From Acidobacteriota bacterium (GTDB taxonomy: Bacteria; Acidobacteriota; Blastocatellia; UBA7656), in NCBI GenBank assembly GCA_016201275.1, contig JACQDB010000158.1:1-63890 (forward strand): a stretch of DNA of 63,890 nt, read 5' to 3'. Position numbers and translations under genes: made by a program. Below, one piece after another: positions 36,386-45,430 of the stretch. A model generated the notes under the pieces. The model ran no database searches and was not told where the DNA came from. It saw only the letters and a program-made list of their open reading frames with translations. Every line of letters starts with the position of its first letter. Positions within the stretch are counted from its first letter, which is position 1.

Positions 36386-36643
36386 TTATTTAAAGTAATC
36401 GGCATTGATTTGAGTGAAGTGCCGCCACTGTTCGGGAAGATCATCTTCGGTGAAGATGGCTTGCACCGGACAGGCAGGCTCGCACGCGCCGCAATCTATG
36501 CACTCGTCCGGATTGATGTAAAGTAATTCCGCCGCTTCATAGGCCTCTTCATCTTTGCGCGGATGAATGCAATCCACCGGGCAGACATCCACACAAGCCG
36601 TGTCCTTCGTTCCGATACAAGGTTCTGCTATCACGTAAGTCAT
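36386..36643 (-). CDS. 7Fe-type ferredoxin, first copy
   Basis: The 85-residue ferredoxin starts [14 protein letters not shown] after a perfect [25 protein letters not shown] and [12 protein letters not shown] hold the cluster ligands. Compared with its paralogue it has a short insert ([13 protein letters not shown]) between the clusters. It lies downstream of nuoI and directly upstream of its paralogue, so the two arose by tandem duplication. Confidence 0.93.
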   Translation of the reverse strand: MTYVIAEPCIGTKDTACVDVCPVDCIHPRKDEEAYEAAELLYINPDECIDCGACEPACPVQAIFTEDDLPEQWRHFTQINADYFK

Positions 36644-36922
36644 CTACTATCACGCCTCCTTAATTGAATGAGTAAACAGCTAGAAGAATTGCTACTGAAA
36701 TGCCGCAAGAAATTTCGCTGATTCTGGCTCAAGAGTCAAGGCCAGCGGTTTCAGTTTTCCAGTTTTTCCTGAACCGCTTGTGCGGCCTCCAGCGCCTGGC
36801 TACCAAACCGGCAAGGGCGCTGCGCCTGGGCGCTTGCCAGAGGCGGCAAAGCGCAGCGAATGAACTTCCGAATCGTCGCGCTCGGCGGTCGCCTCACGAT
36901 CTGCTTAATTCCCGGCAAGGCG

Positions 36923-37585
36923 CTATTGCTTCTCGTCGTCTTGGACTTTATAGGTGACGTTGGGAATCATCTCGACATCTTCTTTCAAGGTGATGCGTCC
37001 GGCCATTTTCTTCTGCACTTTTTCGGTCGGCACAAACATCACCTGGCTATCCACCAGAGTTTCATTGGGGCGATAACCCATACCGAACTCTTTCAACTCC
37101 GGGCGCTTCATCAGGCGCACCAAATCCCACATGGTTTCGCCACGCGAGAAGGCGGTGATTTCGGTTTCGCGGCTCATGATGATGGCCTCTTCCGGGCAGG
37201 CATCCACACAGAAGCCGCAGAACACGCAGCGCAGCATATCTATCTCGAAGCGCGCCGCCTGTTTTTCGATGTGCGGATCGGGATGCTCTTTCGGCTCGAT
37301 GTAGATGCAATCGGCAGGGCAGGCCGTAGCGCACATATAACAGGCGACGCAGCGTGGCGTACCGTCTTCACGCGCCGTCAAGATGTGCGCGCCACGATAG
37401 CGGTCGGAATACGAGCGCCGCTCTTCGGGATAATTGATAGTCGGCGACACTTGGCCGGTGAGGTTTTGCACCATGCGCGACATGGTTAATTTCATTCCCG
37501 ACAGCGGCGAGAAAATCTCTTTGACCAGAGAATTCTCTCGCTCGGCGATCTCCGATACGTTGATGGTCTTGGCGATTTTTTTCAT
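36923..37585 (-). CDS. nuoI: NADH-quinone oxidoreductase subunit I
   Basis: NuoI carries clusters N6a and N6b and passes electrons to NuoB in complex I. Both motifs are present: CVACYMCATACPADC near residue 85 and CVFCGFCVDACPEEAI near 125. The N-terminus has the conserved SGMKLTMSRMVQNLTG and NYPEERRSYSDRYRGAH blocks. At 220 residues it is slightly longer than the E. coli subunit (180) because of its C-terminal tail. A 280-base gap follows before the ferredoxins; I see no gene in it. Confidence 0.95.
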   Translation of the reverse strand: MKKIAKTINVSEIAERENSLVKEIFSPLSGMKLTMSRMVQNLTGQVSPTINYPEERRSYSDRYRGAHILTAREDGTPRCVACYMCATACPADCIYIEPKEHPDPHIEKQAARFEIDMLRCVFCGFCVDACPEEAIIMSRETEITAFSRGETMWDLVRLMKRPELKEFGMGYRPNETLVDSQVMFVPTEKVQKKMAGRITLKEDVEMIPNVTYKVQDDEKQ

Positions 37586-37591
37586 TTTACC

Positions 37592-37676
37592 TAGTCCCTG
37601 GTCCTTAGTCCTTAGTCCTTAGTCCAAGCTGAGGCAATTTTATCAATCTCAACTAAGGACTAAGGACCAGGGACTA
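37592..37676. repeat. Perfect 25-bp inverted repeat of TTAGTCC heptamers
   Basis: The arms 37592-37616 and 37652-37676 are perfect complements, built from CCTTAGTCCTTAGT units. It fills the nuoG-nuoI gap. A related element is at 50887-51001. Confidence 0.9.
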
Positions 37677-37684
37677 AGGACTGT

Positions 37685-39301
37685 TTATGCGGTTACCAAT
37701 GCACCGGGCAGCCGTGTCTGTTCAAGGGCGATGCCTTGATAAGCTGGAATCGTTTCGCTCATCCCGGCAAACACCTCTGCTGCCGACAGCCACAGGCGCT
37801 TTGACCCGGAAGTTTCCAGCAGCATAGCGAAGGCTTCCCACAACGGCAGGGCATCGCCTTTCGGACGGATGGCGCGCCCGATTTTCTGCACGCGCCCCTG
37901 ATAATTCGTATAAGTGCCTTCTTCTTCCGACCACGCGGTGACCGGCAACACCACATTCGCGTCTTTGAGCCAAGTGGTTTTGTGCGTCGTGAAGACCACG
38001 GAATATTGCAGGGCGTTGATTAACTCTGCGACTTTCGCTTCGATTTGTTCGTCGCCATCGCGGCGCACCAGCGGCTTGAACCAGATTATCACTCCGGCTT
38101 TCAAACGTCCGTCACGCGCTGCGGCCAGCGCCCCGTCCAAGCCGTTTAGGTCACGGCTCATCAAATCCAATTTTATTGCGCCCATCGAATTTGGTCGCTT
38201 GTCGGTGTGGCGCAAAATGTCATCCTCTTTTTCCGTCACCTTCTGATCTTCGTGATCCAGACGAAATTCAAGCTGGGCAGTGCCGATCTGTTCCTTGAGA
38301 TATTCTTTGAAGAGGAACAAGGCTTCGTTGGTGGCCGAGGCCGAAGCCAGGCCGAGGATGGCGTTAGCACCAAAGGCTTGGCGGCAGTCTTTCAAATTCA
38401 CATCAATGGCGCGCAAAGCGTCCGACCATTTCACCGGAGCCTGCATACCGTCTTCGCCTTTGACCATAGGGCGATGCAATCGTTCGCCGTTTTCCAGTTC
38501 GTGAAAACTCAAACGGCCTTCATCGCACAGCCAACTCTTGTTGACTTCAATATTGCGGCGCGGCAACAGGCGGAATAGATTGCCATCACGATGATCTACG
38601 CGCACATTGCATCCGGTAGAACAACCGCCGCACACCGAATCGGTGCTGTTCAAAAACCACACGCGGCATTTGAAACGGAAATCGCGGGAAGTCAAAGCGC
38701 CGACCGGACAAATATCCACGACGTTGCCGGAGTACGGATTATCCAGCGGACGGTCGTCAATCGTGCCGATGACGGTGTGATCGCCGCGCCCGAAAAATTG
38801 CATCTCGCCGGTTCCCGTGACGTGATCGAAAAAGCGTATGCAGCGCGAACACAACACGCAACGCTCTTGATCGAGTACGACCATCTCGCCCAGGTCAACG
38901 ACTTTGCGCTTATGGACTTTCATATCCATAGCGATTTCGCTGGTGTGCAGGCCATAGACCATGTAGTAATCCTGCAAGCGGCACTCGCCCGCCTGATCGC
39001 ACACCGGGCAATCCACCGGATGATTGATGAGCAGAAATTCCAGCACCCCGCGCACCGCCATCTTGACGCGCTCGTTGTTGGTCGTGACCTTCATTCCTTC
39101 GCCGCACACGGTGGTGCAGGAAGGCGTCAGTTTCGGCATCTTCTCGACTTCGACCAGACACATACGGCAGTTGCCATCAATCGGCAAATCCGGGTGATAG
39201 CAATAATGCGGGATGTCTAAGCCGTGTTCGAGGGCGGCTTGAATGACGGTCTGCCCGTCTTTGGCTTCAATCTCTAAATCGTCAATGGTTATCTTTGGCA
39301 T
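37685..39301 (-). CDS. nuoG: NADH-quinone oxidoreductase subunit G, short form
   Basis: The 538-residue subunit holds the N-terminal [2Fe-2S] site (CYHPDLPIDGNCRMC and a later Cys), the His-Cys site HPVDCPVCDQAGEC, the CVLCSRCIRF / DICPVGAL [4Fe-4S] site, and the N7 motif CGGCSTGC with a later Cys in KSWLCDEG. The molybdopterin-like C-terminal domain is much shorter than in E. coli (908 residues) or Thermus (783). It still has VVLPVTAWSEEEGTYTNYQG. It transfers electrons in the peripheral arm. Confidence 0.93.
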   Translation of the reverse strand: MPKITIDDLEIEAKDGQTVIQAALEHGLDIPHYCYHPDLPIDGNCRMCLVEVEKMPKLTPSCTTVCGEGMKVTTNNERVKMAVRGVLEFLLINHPVDCPVCDQAGECRLQDYYMVYGLHTSEIAMDMKVHKRKVVDLGEMVVLDQERCVLCSRCIRFFDHVTGTGEMQFFGRGDHTVIGTIDDRPLDNPYSGNVVDICPVGALTSRDFRFKCRVWFLNSTDSVCGGCSTGCNVRVDHRDGNLFRLLPRRNIEVNKSWLCDEGRLSFHELENGERLHRPMVKGEDGMQAPVKWSDALRAIDVNLKDCRQAFGANAILGLASASATNEALFLFKEYLKEQIGTAQLEFRLDHEDQKVTEKEDDILRHTDKRPNSMGAIKLDLMSRDLNGLDGALAAARDGRLKAGVIIWFKPLVRRDGDEQIEAKVAELINALQYSVVFTTHKTTWLKDANVVLPVTAWSEEEGTYTNYQGRVQKIGRAIRPKGDALPLWEAFAMLLETSGSKRLWLSAAEVFAGMSETIPAYQGIALEQTRLPGALVTA

Positions 39302-39426
39302 CGTCTATTTTCCAACTTCGTTGAACCACGAAGAACACGAAACGCACGAAGGAAGAGCTAGAAAAATCTTCGTGTTCTTTGTGTTCCCCGTGGTTTTAAT
39401 CATTACAGTATGCTTCAAACTCGCTG

Positions 39427-39666
39427 CTAACTTTTCTCATAAGCTTTCAGGAAATCATCCCGCGCTATTCTTGCCTGCGAACAAATCGTTCGCAGGGTTG
39501 AGCCCTTGAGGCGCGGATGATTGGGCATCGTCAACGGTGTTTTGCTGCCATCGGGATTTTCGCGCACCATAGAGATATGCTCGCGCTCACGTACGGTTTG
39601 AAAGCCAAGCGTATGCAAAGCCCGTACGACTCTTTCTTTGGGCGCATCAACCGGGAACTTAGCCAC
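39427..39666 (-). CDS. hicA: HicA-type mRNA interferase toxin
   Basis: The 79-residue protein has the double-stranded RNA-binding-like HicA fold: VVRALHTLGFQTVREREHIS with the catalytic His, then NHPRLKGSTLRTICSQARI. HicA cleaves mRNAs. It starts with GTG, sharing one base with the HicB stop. Antitoxin-first order is the reverse of the common hicA-hicB order. The pair lies between nuoF and nuoG. Confidence 0.88.
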   Translation of the reverse strand: MAKFPVDAPKERVVRALHTLGFQTVREREHISMVRENPDGSKTPLTMPNHPRLKGSTLRTICSQARIARDDFLKAYEKS

Positions 39667-39893
39667 TAGGCAGCTACTCCGACTTCCACGATAAACGCCT
39701 CCAGAGCGGGCGGTTCATCCGGTTCAAAGGCATCATCGCCAAAACTTTCAATATGAAATCGAATAGCGGACTTCACATCAGCCAGCGCCTCTTCCAAACT
39801 GTCGCCTTCTCCGACGACCACGCCTTTCAGTCCGAGCGGATAGGCAACGTACCCGTCTGAATGTTTTTCGATGATGATTTTCACTTGCTTCAT
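39666..39893 (-). CDS. hicB: HicB-type antitoxin
   Basis: The 75-residue protein begins KIIIEKHSDGYVAYPLGLKG and continues VVVGEGDSLEEALADVKSAI, the partial RNase H-like fold of HicB antitoxins. No DNA-binding domain follows, so it may not regulate its promoter by itself. It begins 12 bases after the stop of nuoF and thus probably is read from the nuo transcript. Confidence 0.88.
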   Translation of the reverse strand: MKQVKIIIEKHSDGYVAYPLGLKGVVVGEGDSLEEALADVKSAIRFHIESFGDDAFEPDEPPALEAFIVEVGVAA

Positions 39894-39904
39894 AATTCAC
39901 CTGC

Positions 39905-41158
39905 TTACTCCGTGCAGTACGCTTCAAACTCGCTGCGGAATTTGGTCAGGAAACTGCGAATCGGCATCACGTCGGCGTCGGCCAGCGGGCAGATGGTTTT
40001 GCCTTCCATCATATCGGCAATCTTCAACAATAAATTGATGTCCGATTTTTTGCCTTTACCGGCAAGCAGATTCCGCAGCACCTTTGCCGCCCAGCCCGTC
40101 CCCTCACGGCACGGCGTGCATTGTCCGCAGGATTCGTGAGCGTAAAAATCGGCAATCACCGAAAGCGTCTGCGCCATATTCGTGGTTTCGTCCAAAACAA
40201 TCATGCCGCCCGAACCGAGCATCGTACCGGCTTTCAACAACGATTCATAATCAAGCAACACGCCTACGCATTCGGCGGCGGTCAACACCGGAACCGACGA
40301 ACCGCCGGGAATCACCGCTTTCAACTTTTTGCCATCGCGTATGCCGCCGCATTCGTTGTTGATGAAATCCATCAACGGGTAGCCCAACTCGACTTCATAA
40401 ACGCCGGGCTTGTTGATGTGACCGGAGACCGAAAACAACTTCGTGCCTTTGCTTTTTTCGGTTCCCATCGCCGCGTGCGCCGCACCGCCGTTATTGATAA
40501 TCCAAGGCAGCGCCGTCAAGGTCTCGACATTGTTGACGACGGTGGGCGAAGCCAGAAAGCCGCTGACCGCAGGGAAAGGCGGCTTGATGCGCGGATAGCC
40601 GCGATAGCCTTCCAGCGATTCGATCAACGAAGTCTCTTCGCCGCAGATGTACGCGCCTTGTCCCATGTGAACGTGTATATCCAAAGCGAAATCTTTGCTC
40701 ATCACCGACGCGCCCAAAATGCCTGCGGCATAAGCTTCTTCGATAGCTTGGTTGACGACATTGGCAACGAATTCGTATTCGCCGCGAATGTAGATGTAGG
40801 AGAGATGGCACTGCAAGGCGAGGCAGGCGATCACCATGCCTTCGATGAGCAAGTGCGGATCGCGTTCCATCAACAGGCGGTCTTTGAAGGTGCCAGGTTC
40901 GCTTTCGTCAGCATTGCACAGCAGAAAAGTCGGCTTGCCGGTATTGCGCGGCACAAAGCTCCACTTCATGCCGGTCGGAAATCCCGCGCCGCCGCGCCCG
41001 CGCAAACCGCTGGTCTTGACCTCTTCGATAATCGCCAAAGGCTCCATCGTCAAAGCTTTTTCCAAAGCCTTGTAGCCGCCGCGTTCGCGGTACTTGTCCA
41101 GCGATTGCTGTCCGGGTTTGTCTATGTTGGTTAAATGTATTTTGGTCATTGTGGTCAT
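39905..41158 (-). CDS. nuoF: NADH-quinone oxidoreductase subunit F
   Basis: NuoF binds NADH and FMN and holds cluster N3. GLRGRGGAGFPTGMKW (about residue 50) is the NADH site, YIRGEYEF and GQGAYICGEETSLIESLEG form the FMN site, and SCGQCTPCREG with a later Cys in TICPLAD binds the [4Fe-4S] cluster. The length, 417 residues, is normal. It lacks an adjacent nuoE: four other genes lie between them. Confidence 0.96.
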   Translation of the reverse strand: MTTMTKIHLTNIDKPGQQSLDKYRERGGYKALEKALTMEPLAIIEEVKTSGLRGRGGAGFPTGMKWSFVPRNTGKPTFLLCNADESEPGTFKDRLLMERDPHLLIEGMVIACLALQCHLSYIYIRGEYEFVANVVNQAIEEAYAAGILGASVMSKDFALDIHVHMGQGAYICGEETSLIESLEGYRGYPRIKPPFPAVSGFLASPTVVNNVETLTALPWIINNGGAAHAAMGTEKSKGTKLFSVSGHINKPGVYEVELGYPLMDFINNECGGIRDGKKLKAVIPGGSSVPVLTAAECVGVLLDYESLLKAGTMLGSGGMIVLDETTNMAQTLSVIADFYAHESCGQCTPCREGTGWAAKVLRNLLAGKGKKSDINLLLKIADMMEGKTICPLADADVMPIRSFLTKFRSEFEAYCTE

Positions 41159-41191
41159 TCAATGCGGAGACTTGCTCCGTTGCTTTCAAAT

Positions 41192-41560
41192 TCACTGCTC
41201 GGCGGTTTTTATGTAGGCCGCGATAAACAACAAGCCGAGTAATACATCAATGGTTGCCAGTCCCAATAAAAGCGTAGAGATGCGTTTCTGCACGTACAAA
41301 ACGTGGGCAGCGATGCCAAAAGAGAATTTCGCCAGCGCCCCTAAGATCATCATCAAGCGGTATCGCAGAGGGTCTCGCGCTACTGCCAAAAACACCAATT
41401 GCCAGACCAACGCGACGCCTGTGAAGCCGTAATGAAATTCAGGGTGCGGCACGGCAAGCGGATAAGCCGTGCCGGTCTTGGCTTCCAGAAAATACTGCGG
41501 CGCAAGCACCAACAGGCCGTAAATTCCCGCGATGAGAAAAACGTACCTGGCAAATTTCAT
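41192..41560 (-). CDS. Small membrane protein of unknown function
   Basis: The 122-residue protein has four membrane segments: VFLIAGIYGLLVLAPQYFL, TGVALVWQLVFLAVA, LMMILGALAKFSFGIAAHVLY and LLLGLATIDVLLGLLFIAAYI. I do not recognise a family and it is not any Nuo membrane subunit. It lies between nuoF and the YgiT-type gene. Confidence 0.75.
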   Translation of the reverse strand: MKFARYVFLIAGIYGLLVLAPQYFLEAKTGTAYPLAVPHPEFHYGFTGVALVWQLVFLAVARDPLRYRLMMILGALAKFSFGIAAHVLYVQKRISTLLLGLATIDVLLGLLFIAAYIKTAEQ

Positions 41561-41601
41561 GATTGAGTTCTCATCTTCATTGCGATTTTGCTCGTCACTG
41601 C

Positions 41602-41850
41602 TCAGGCAAATGCTTCGACCAAAATATCGCGTTCGCCAAGCTCATTTTCATAACTGACTTCCCCGGCCAATCGTTGGTTTGCCAGTTGCTGGACTTCGCG
41701 TGCGATGTCTTCCTTCAGATATGGCTCGCCACAATTTGTGCATATCTGCGCCGGAATATCGGTGATGAGCAAAATCGCATTGCCACGTTCAATCGGCAAA
41801 AGGGTTGTGCCTTTCCGCATTTTTTCATTTTTACAGATCAAACATTTCAT
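41602..41850 (-). CDS. YgiT-type zinc-finger protein, MqsA-like antitoxin
   Basis: The 82-residue protein has CLICKNEKM and ICTNCGEPYL, the two CxxC pairs of a YgiT-type zinc finger, the N-terminal half of MqsA. The C-terminal DNA-binding HTH of full MqsA is absent; only a helical tail remains. Its start overlaps the end of the DUF4258 gene by four bases. It is the likely antitoxin of that gene. Confidence 0.82.
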   Translation of the reverse strand: MKCLICKNEKMRKGTTLLPIERGNAILLITDIPAQICTNCGEPYLKEDIAREVQQLANQRLAGEVSYENELGERDILVEAFA

Positions 41851-42125
41851 CTGATTTTCTTGCGCTCACGGAAACCTGTCTTCCAATGTTTCCTATCGGG
41901 TTCGTAAGCGGTGACGATTGTCGTTTCATCAGTTTTTTCATCATCCTCGCCAACAACGTGAATCGGTCTATGCTCACTCCATCCAAGCATGAGATAGCGA
42001 GGTGGGTCATCATCCCAATACTCCTCGATGACCTCTCCGTTTTCGAGCACTTGGCGAATTTTATCAACGCTGATGTTGCGCTCAATCATGCGCTTCAAAA
42101 CGTAAGGCGGAAAAATGAGTTTCAT
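41847..42125 (-). CDS. DUF4258 protein, probable toxin
   Basis: From ATG 42125 the protein has 92 residues. YVLKRMIERNISVDKIRQVL and GEVIEEYWDDDPPRYLMLGW fit DUF4258, with RPIHVVGEDDE and TTIVTAYEPDRKHW at the end. DUF4258 proteins are RelE-like in fold and commonly pair with YgiT-type antitoxins. It sits 25 bases after the stop of nuoE. Confidence 0.82.
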   Translation of the reverse strand: MKLIFPPYVLKRMIERNISVDKIRQVLENGEVIEEYWDDDPPRYLMLGWSEHRPIHVVGEDDEKTDETTIVTAYEPDRKHWKTGFRERKKIR

Positions 42126-42149
42126 CGCTGAGAGACCTACCTCCCTCAA

Positions 42150-42644
42150 TTATTTCGATTCATCTTCCTTCCGCAATTGCTCAATGATTTCGCTCATCTT
42201 TTCGGGCTTCAGGTTTTCAAAATATCTGTCGCCCACCTGCATGGCCGGGGCGGTGCCGCACGATCCCAAACACTCTGTGAAATTCCAACTGAACAAACCA
42301 TCAGGGGTGATCTCTTCGGCTTCGACGCCGAGCAACTCTTTGATTTTATCGACGCAAGGATAGGTTCCCATCAACCAGCAACTGACGGTGCGGCACACGT
42401 CCAGGTGATATTTGCCTACGGGTTTGCGATGCAGCATGGTGTAGAAACTCGCCACGCTCAACACATCCGCCGGTGGATAGTCCATCAATTGGCCTACGTA
42501 GTCGGCTACCTCGTCGGAAATCCAGCCGAACTCTCTTTGCGCCAGTGCCAGCACCGGAATCAACGCGGCGCGCTTTTCTGGGTAATGGCTGAGAATGGTA
42601 TCAAAGCGCCGCTTGGCTTCTTCGCTGAATTGAATTTCGCTCAT
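42150..42644 (-). CDS. nuoE: NADH-quinone oxidoreductase subunit E
   Basis: NuoE holds the [2Fe-2S] cluster N1a. From ATG 42644 it has 164 residues. The four ligands are in CRTVSC and CLGSCGTAP. The N-terminal helical part reads YPEKRAALIPVLALAQREFGW. The open frame to 42782 overlaps nuoD and has no family similarity, so I left it out. Confidence 0.95.
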   Translation of the reverse strand: MSEIQFSEEAKRRFDTILSHYPEKRAALIPVLALAQREFGWISDEVADYVGQLMDYPPADVLSVASFYTMLHRKPVGKYHLDVCRTVSCWLMGTYPCVDKIKELLGVEAEEITPDGLFSWNFTECLGSCGTAPAMQVGDRYFENLKPEKMSEIIEQLRKEDESK

Positions 42645-42726
42645 CGGTTTTACTCTCTGTTCGGAGCGCGAACATCTTGTCCGCCTGATTGTAAATGTCT
42701 GCGGACAACTTCGCGCTGCCGAAAAT

Positions 42727-45051
42727 TTATTTGTCCAACTCTCCGGCAATGATATTGATACTGCCCAATGCCGCCACTGCATCGGCCAACAGCGAGCCTT
42801 CGATCATACTCGGAAAAGCCGAAAAGATGGGGAAACACGGGCCTCTTGCGCCGACTCGCCAAGGGCGCATCGAACCGTCCGAGACGATATAAAATCCCAA
42901 CTCGCCGTTGGCTCCTTCGCTGTAGCCATAGACTTCGCCGGGCGGCGGCTGTATGCCGTGCATCACCAGTTTGAAATGGTTCATCAGGTCTTCGATATTG
43001 GTATAGACGCCTTTTTTCGGCGGCAGGGTGATGCGCCGGTCGTCAACCTGATACGGCCCTTCGGGCAGATTCTCCAGCGCTTGCTCGATGATTCGCAGAC
43101 TCTGGCGCATCTCTTCCATGCGTACCAAGTAGCGGTCGTACATATCGCCGCGATTGCCTACAGGCACTTCAAAATCGAAATCTTCATAACTCGAATACGG
43201 ATGATTCTGGCGTATATCGTATGGCACACCGGCGGCGCGCAGACACGGCCCCGTAAAGCCCCAGTCAATCGCCTCTTTGGCGCTCAATTCGGTGACGCCG
43301 ACCGCACGTTGTTTGAACAGACGGCTGTGGGTGTTGAGCTTGTGCAGATCGTCTATGTATTTCGGAATGCGCTGCAACACTTCGCGGCAGCGCGGGATGA
43401 AATCTTTGGGCAGGTCTGCCGCAAGCCCACCAACGCGCACATAGCTGACCATCATACGCACGCCTGCGGTCATCTCCAGCAAATCATAAATCTCTTCACG
43501 CGGTTCAAACGAATACCAGAAATTGGTGATCGCTCCGAGGTCAACCAGGTTAGTGCCTATGCAGACCATATGATCCATGATGCGCGACAATTCGCCGAGG
43601 ATGACGCGTATGTACTCGACGCGCTTGGGAACTTCTATGCCTAATAATTTTTCGACAGCGCAGGCATAGCCGACGTTGTTGAGAAACGACGACAGATAAT
43701 TCAAACGGTCGGTGTAGGGAATCACCTGATTCCATTGATGCGTTTCAGCCATCTTCTCGAAGCAGCGGTGCAGGTAACCGATCTCCACATCGCTGTTGAT
43801 AATTTTTTCGCCGTCCAGTCGGCAGACGATGCGTAACGTGCCATGCGTTGCCGAATGCGATGGGCCGACATTGATAATCGTCGGCTGACCGTCCAAACGG
43901 TCGTGCTTTTCCTCGTCGCTCCACTCGGTTTGATATTCAATAGGCAGTTTGTAATCTCTCGATAAAGGCGTGCGCGCTCCGGCTTCGTGGTCTTTGCGTA
44001 GCGGGTGACCGACGAACTCTTCGTGACAGAAGATGCGGCGCAAATCCGGGTGATTGCGGAAACGCATACCGAACATATCGAAGGTTTCGCGCTCGTGCCA
44101 GTTGGCGGTTTTCCACACCGGCGTCACCGAATCAATTTCCGGACTGGCTTCCGGCAAAGGCACTTTCAAACGCACGCGATGGCCGTGGTCTATCGAGTAC
44201 AAGTGATAGACAGCGTGAAAGCGTTCGTCTTTGGTTTTGTCTGGATAGCCTTGATAATCAACCCCTGTGATCGAACTGAGCAGATCGAATTTCGTCGTCG
44301 GGTCGTCTTTCAAGGTACGACACACCTCCACGATTTTGTCGGGTCGCAAGGTGATCGCCAGGTCGCCGCGAAAATCATCAACGTCAAGAATCTGGTCTTT
44401 GTATTTACCTGCGAGGGCGGCGACGATAGGGTTTTGCGGCGCTGCGGGTTCGCGCATAATCTGCACCAGCCGCATGGCTTCTTTGGCCTGTTGGTCGGCC
44501 AACAACAGAGTTTTGGGCGACGAGACGGTGATCTCTTTCAACATCTTCTCGCGCAATTCGATGCGAGCTTTATGGTCAACGCCGAATTCTTTCTCTTTCT
44601 GCACGATGTTCTGAACCATGATGATGGCTTGCAACAAGGCTTCGGGTGATGGCGGACAGCCGGGGATATAAACATCAACGGGGATGATTTCGTCTATGCC
44701 CTGCATGACGTGATAAGCGCGATAGAAGCCGCCCGATGTGGCGCACGCACCCATCGAAATCACCCATTTCGGATCGGGCATCTGCTCGTAAATTTTCTTC
44801 AGCACCGGCCCCATCTTGTCGGTAATGGTTCCCATCACCATCAACAAATCGGCCTGTCGCGGAGAAAAGCGCACGACTTCCGCGCCGAAGCGGGCTACGT
44901 CGTAATGCGAAGAGACAACCGACATATATTCGATGGCGCAACAGGCAGTGCCAAACGGCATGGGGAAGAGTGAATATTTGCGCGCCCAGTTTGCCACTGT
45001 GCTAACGGTTGTTGTAATAAAACTGTCGCTGATATTGGTTTCGGTAGCCAT
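42727..45051 (-). CDS. Fused NADH-quinone oxidoreductase subunits B, C and D
   Basis: A single 774-residue frame encodes three subunits. The NuoB part (about 15-195) has all four N2 ligands: C37, C38, C103 and C132. The NuoC part (about 205-385) has [19 protein letters not shown], and the signature [20 protein letters not shown]. The NuoD part (395-774) has [39 protein letters not shown] and the C-terminal DPVMGEVDR-like end. The start at 45051 has GAGAGG nine bases upstream. The joined subunits form the quinone module. NuoCD fusions are well known; a BCD fusion is rarer. Confidence 0.95.
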   Translation of the reverse strand: MATETNISDSFITTTVSTVANWARKYSLFPMPFGTACCAIEYMSVVSSHYDVARFGAEVVRFSPRQADLLMVMGTITDKMGPVLKKIYEQMPDPKWVISMGACATSGGFYRAYHVMQGIDEIIPVDVYIPGCPPSPEALLQAIIMVQNIVQKEKEFGVDHKARIELREKMLKEITVSSPKTLLLADQQAKEAMRLVQIMREPAAPQNPIVAALAGKYKDQILDVDDFRGDLAITLRPDKIVEVCRTLKDDPTTKFDLLSSITGVDYQGYPDKTKDERFHAVYHLYSIDHGHRVRLKVPLPEASPEIDSVTPVWKTANWHERETFDMFGMRFRNHPDLRRIFCHEEFVGHPLRKDHEAGARTPLSRDYKLPIEYQTEWSDEEKHDRLDGQPTIINVGPSHSATHGTLRIVCRLDGEKIINSDVEIGYLHRCFEKMAETHQWNQVIPYTDRLNYLSSFLNNVGYACAVEKLLGIEVPKRVEYIRVILGELSRIMDHMVCIGTNLVDLGAITNFWYSFEPREEIYDLLEMTAGVRMMVSYVRVGGLAADLPKDFIPRCREVLQRIPKYIDDLHKLNTHSRLFKQRAVGVTELSAKEAIDWGFTGPCLRAAGVPYDIRQNHPYSSYEDFDFEVPVGNRGDMYDRYLVRMEEMRQSLRIIEQALENLPEGPYQVDDRRITLPPKKGVYTNIEDLMNHFKLVMHGIQPPPGEVYGYSEGANGELGFYIVSDGSMRPWRVGARGPCFPIFSAFPSMIEGSLLADAVAALGSINIIAGELDK

Positions 45052-45430
45052 TCGGTAATCCTCTCGTCGTTCAAACCCGTTGGCGCGTGCCAAGACATTC
45101 ACGGCGCGTACTGGACTTCGCCGTTCTGCTCGATTCCTCTAAAGAGATTATCGCTCGATTCGGGTAGCGTCAAATTTCGGTGAAGGCGAAGCAACGTCTT
45201 GGCAAGCGGTGTTGGCAAATTTGATTTGTCTATGGTCAGCCCCTCAGAATGTCCATTATTGTGTAATCCTCAATCTACCGTTTGACTATCCCGATTGTCA
45301 ATTTCACCCGTCATTTTCTCTTGGCTCGGCACTGGGAAAATCCCGGTATGCGCCAACGGCTGACGCTCTTGGGATTGAGAGTCAGCCGTTGGTGTGATCG
45401 TTGCTAAAGGGCGGGAAGATAGCGAACCGC
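45052..45430. other. Upstream region of the nuo locus
   Basis: This gap of about 380 bases has no credible gene. It must hold the main promoter for nuoBCD; I cannot fix its position. A hairpin is annotated at 45353. Confidence 0.5.
45353..45392. repeat. 12-bp perfect inverted repeat
   Basis: CCAACGGCTGAC (45353-45364) pairs with GTCAGCCGTTGG (45381-45392), with CTC/GAG pairs further in. It follows the stop of the membrane protein gene at 45431 and could end its transcript, but there is no T-run. Confidence 0.75.

Noticed and set aside
40121-41134. 337-codon rightward frame opposite nuoF
   Set aside because: NuoF motifs on the other strand are complete; this frame has no recognisable domain.
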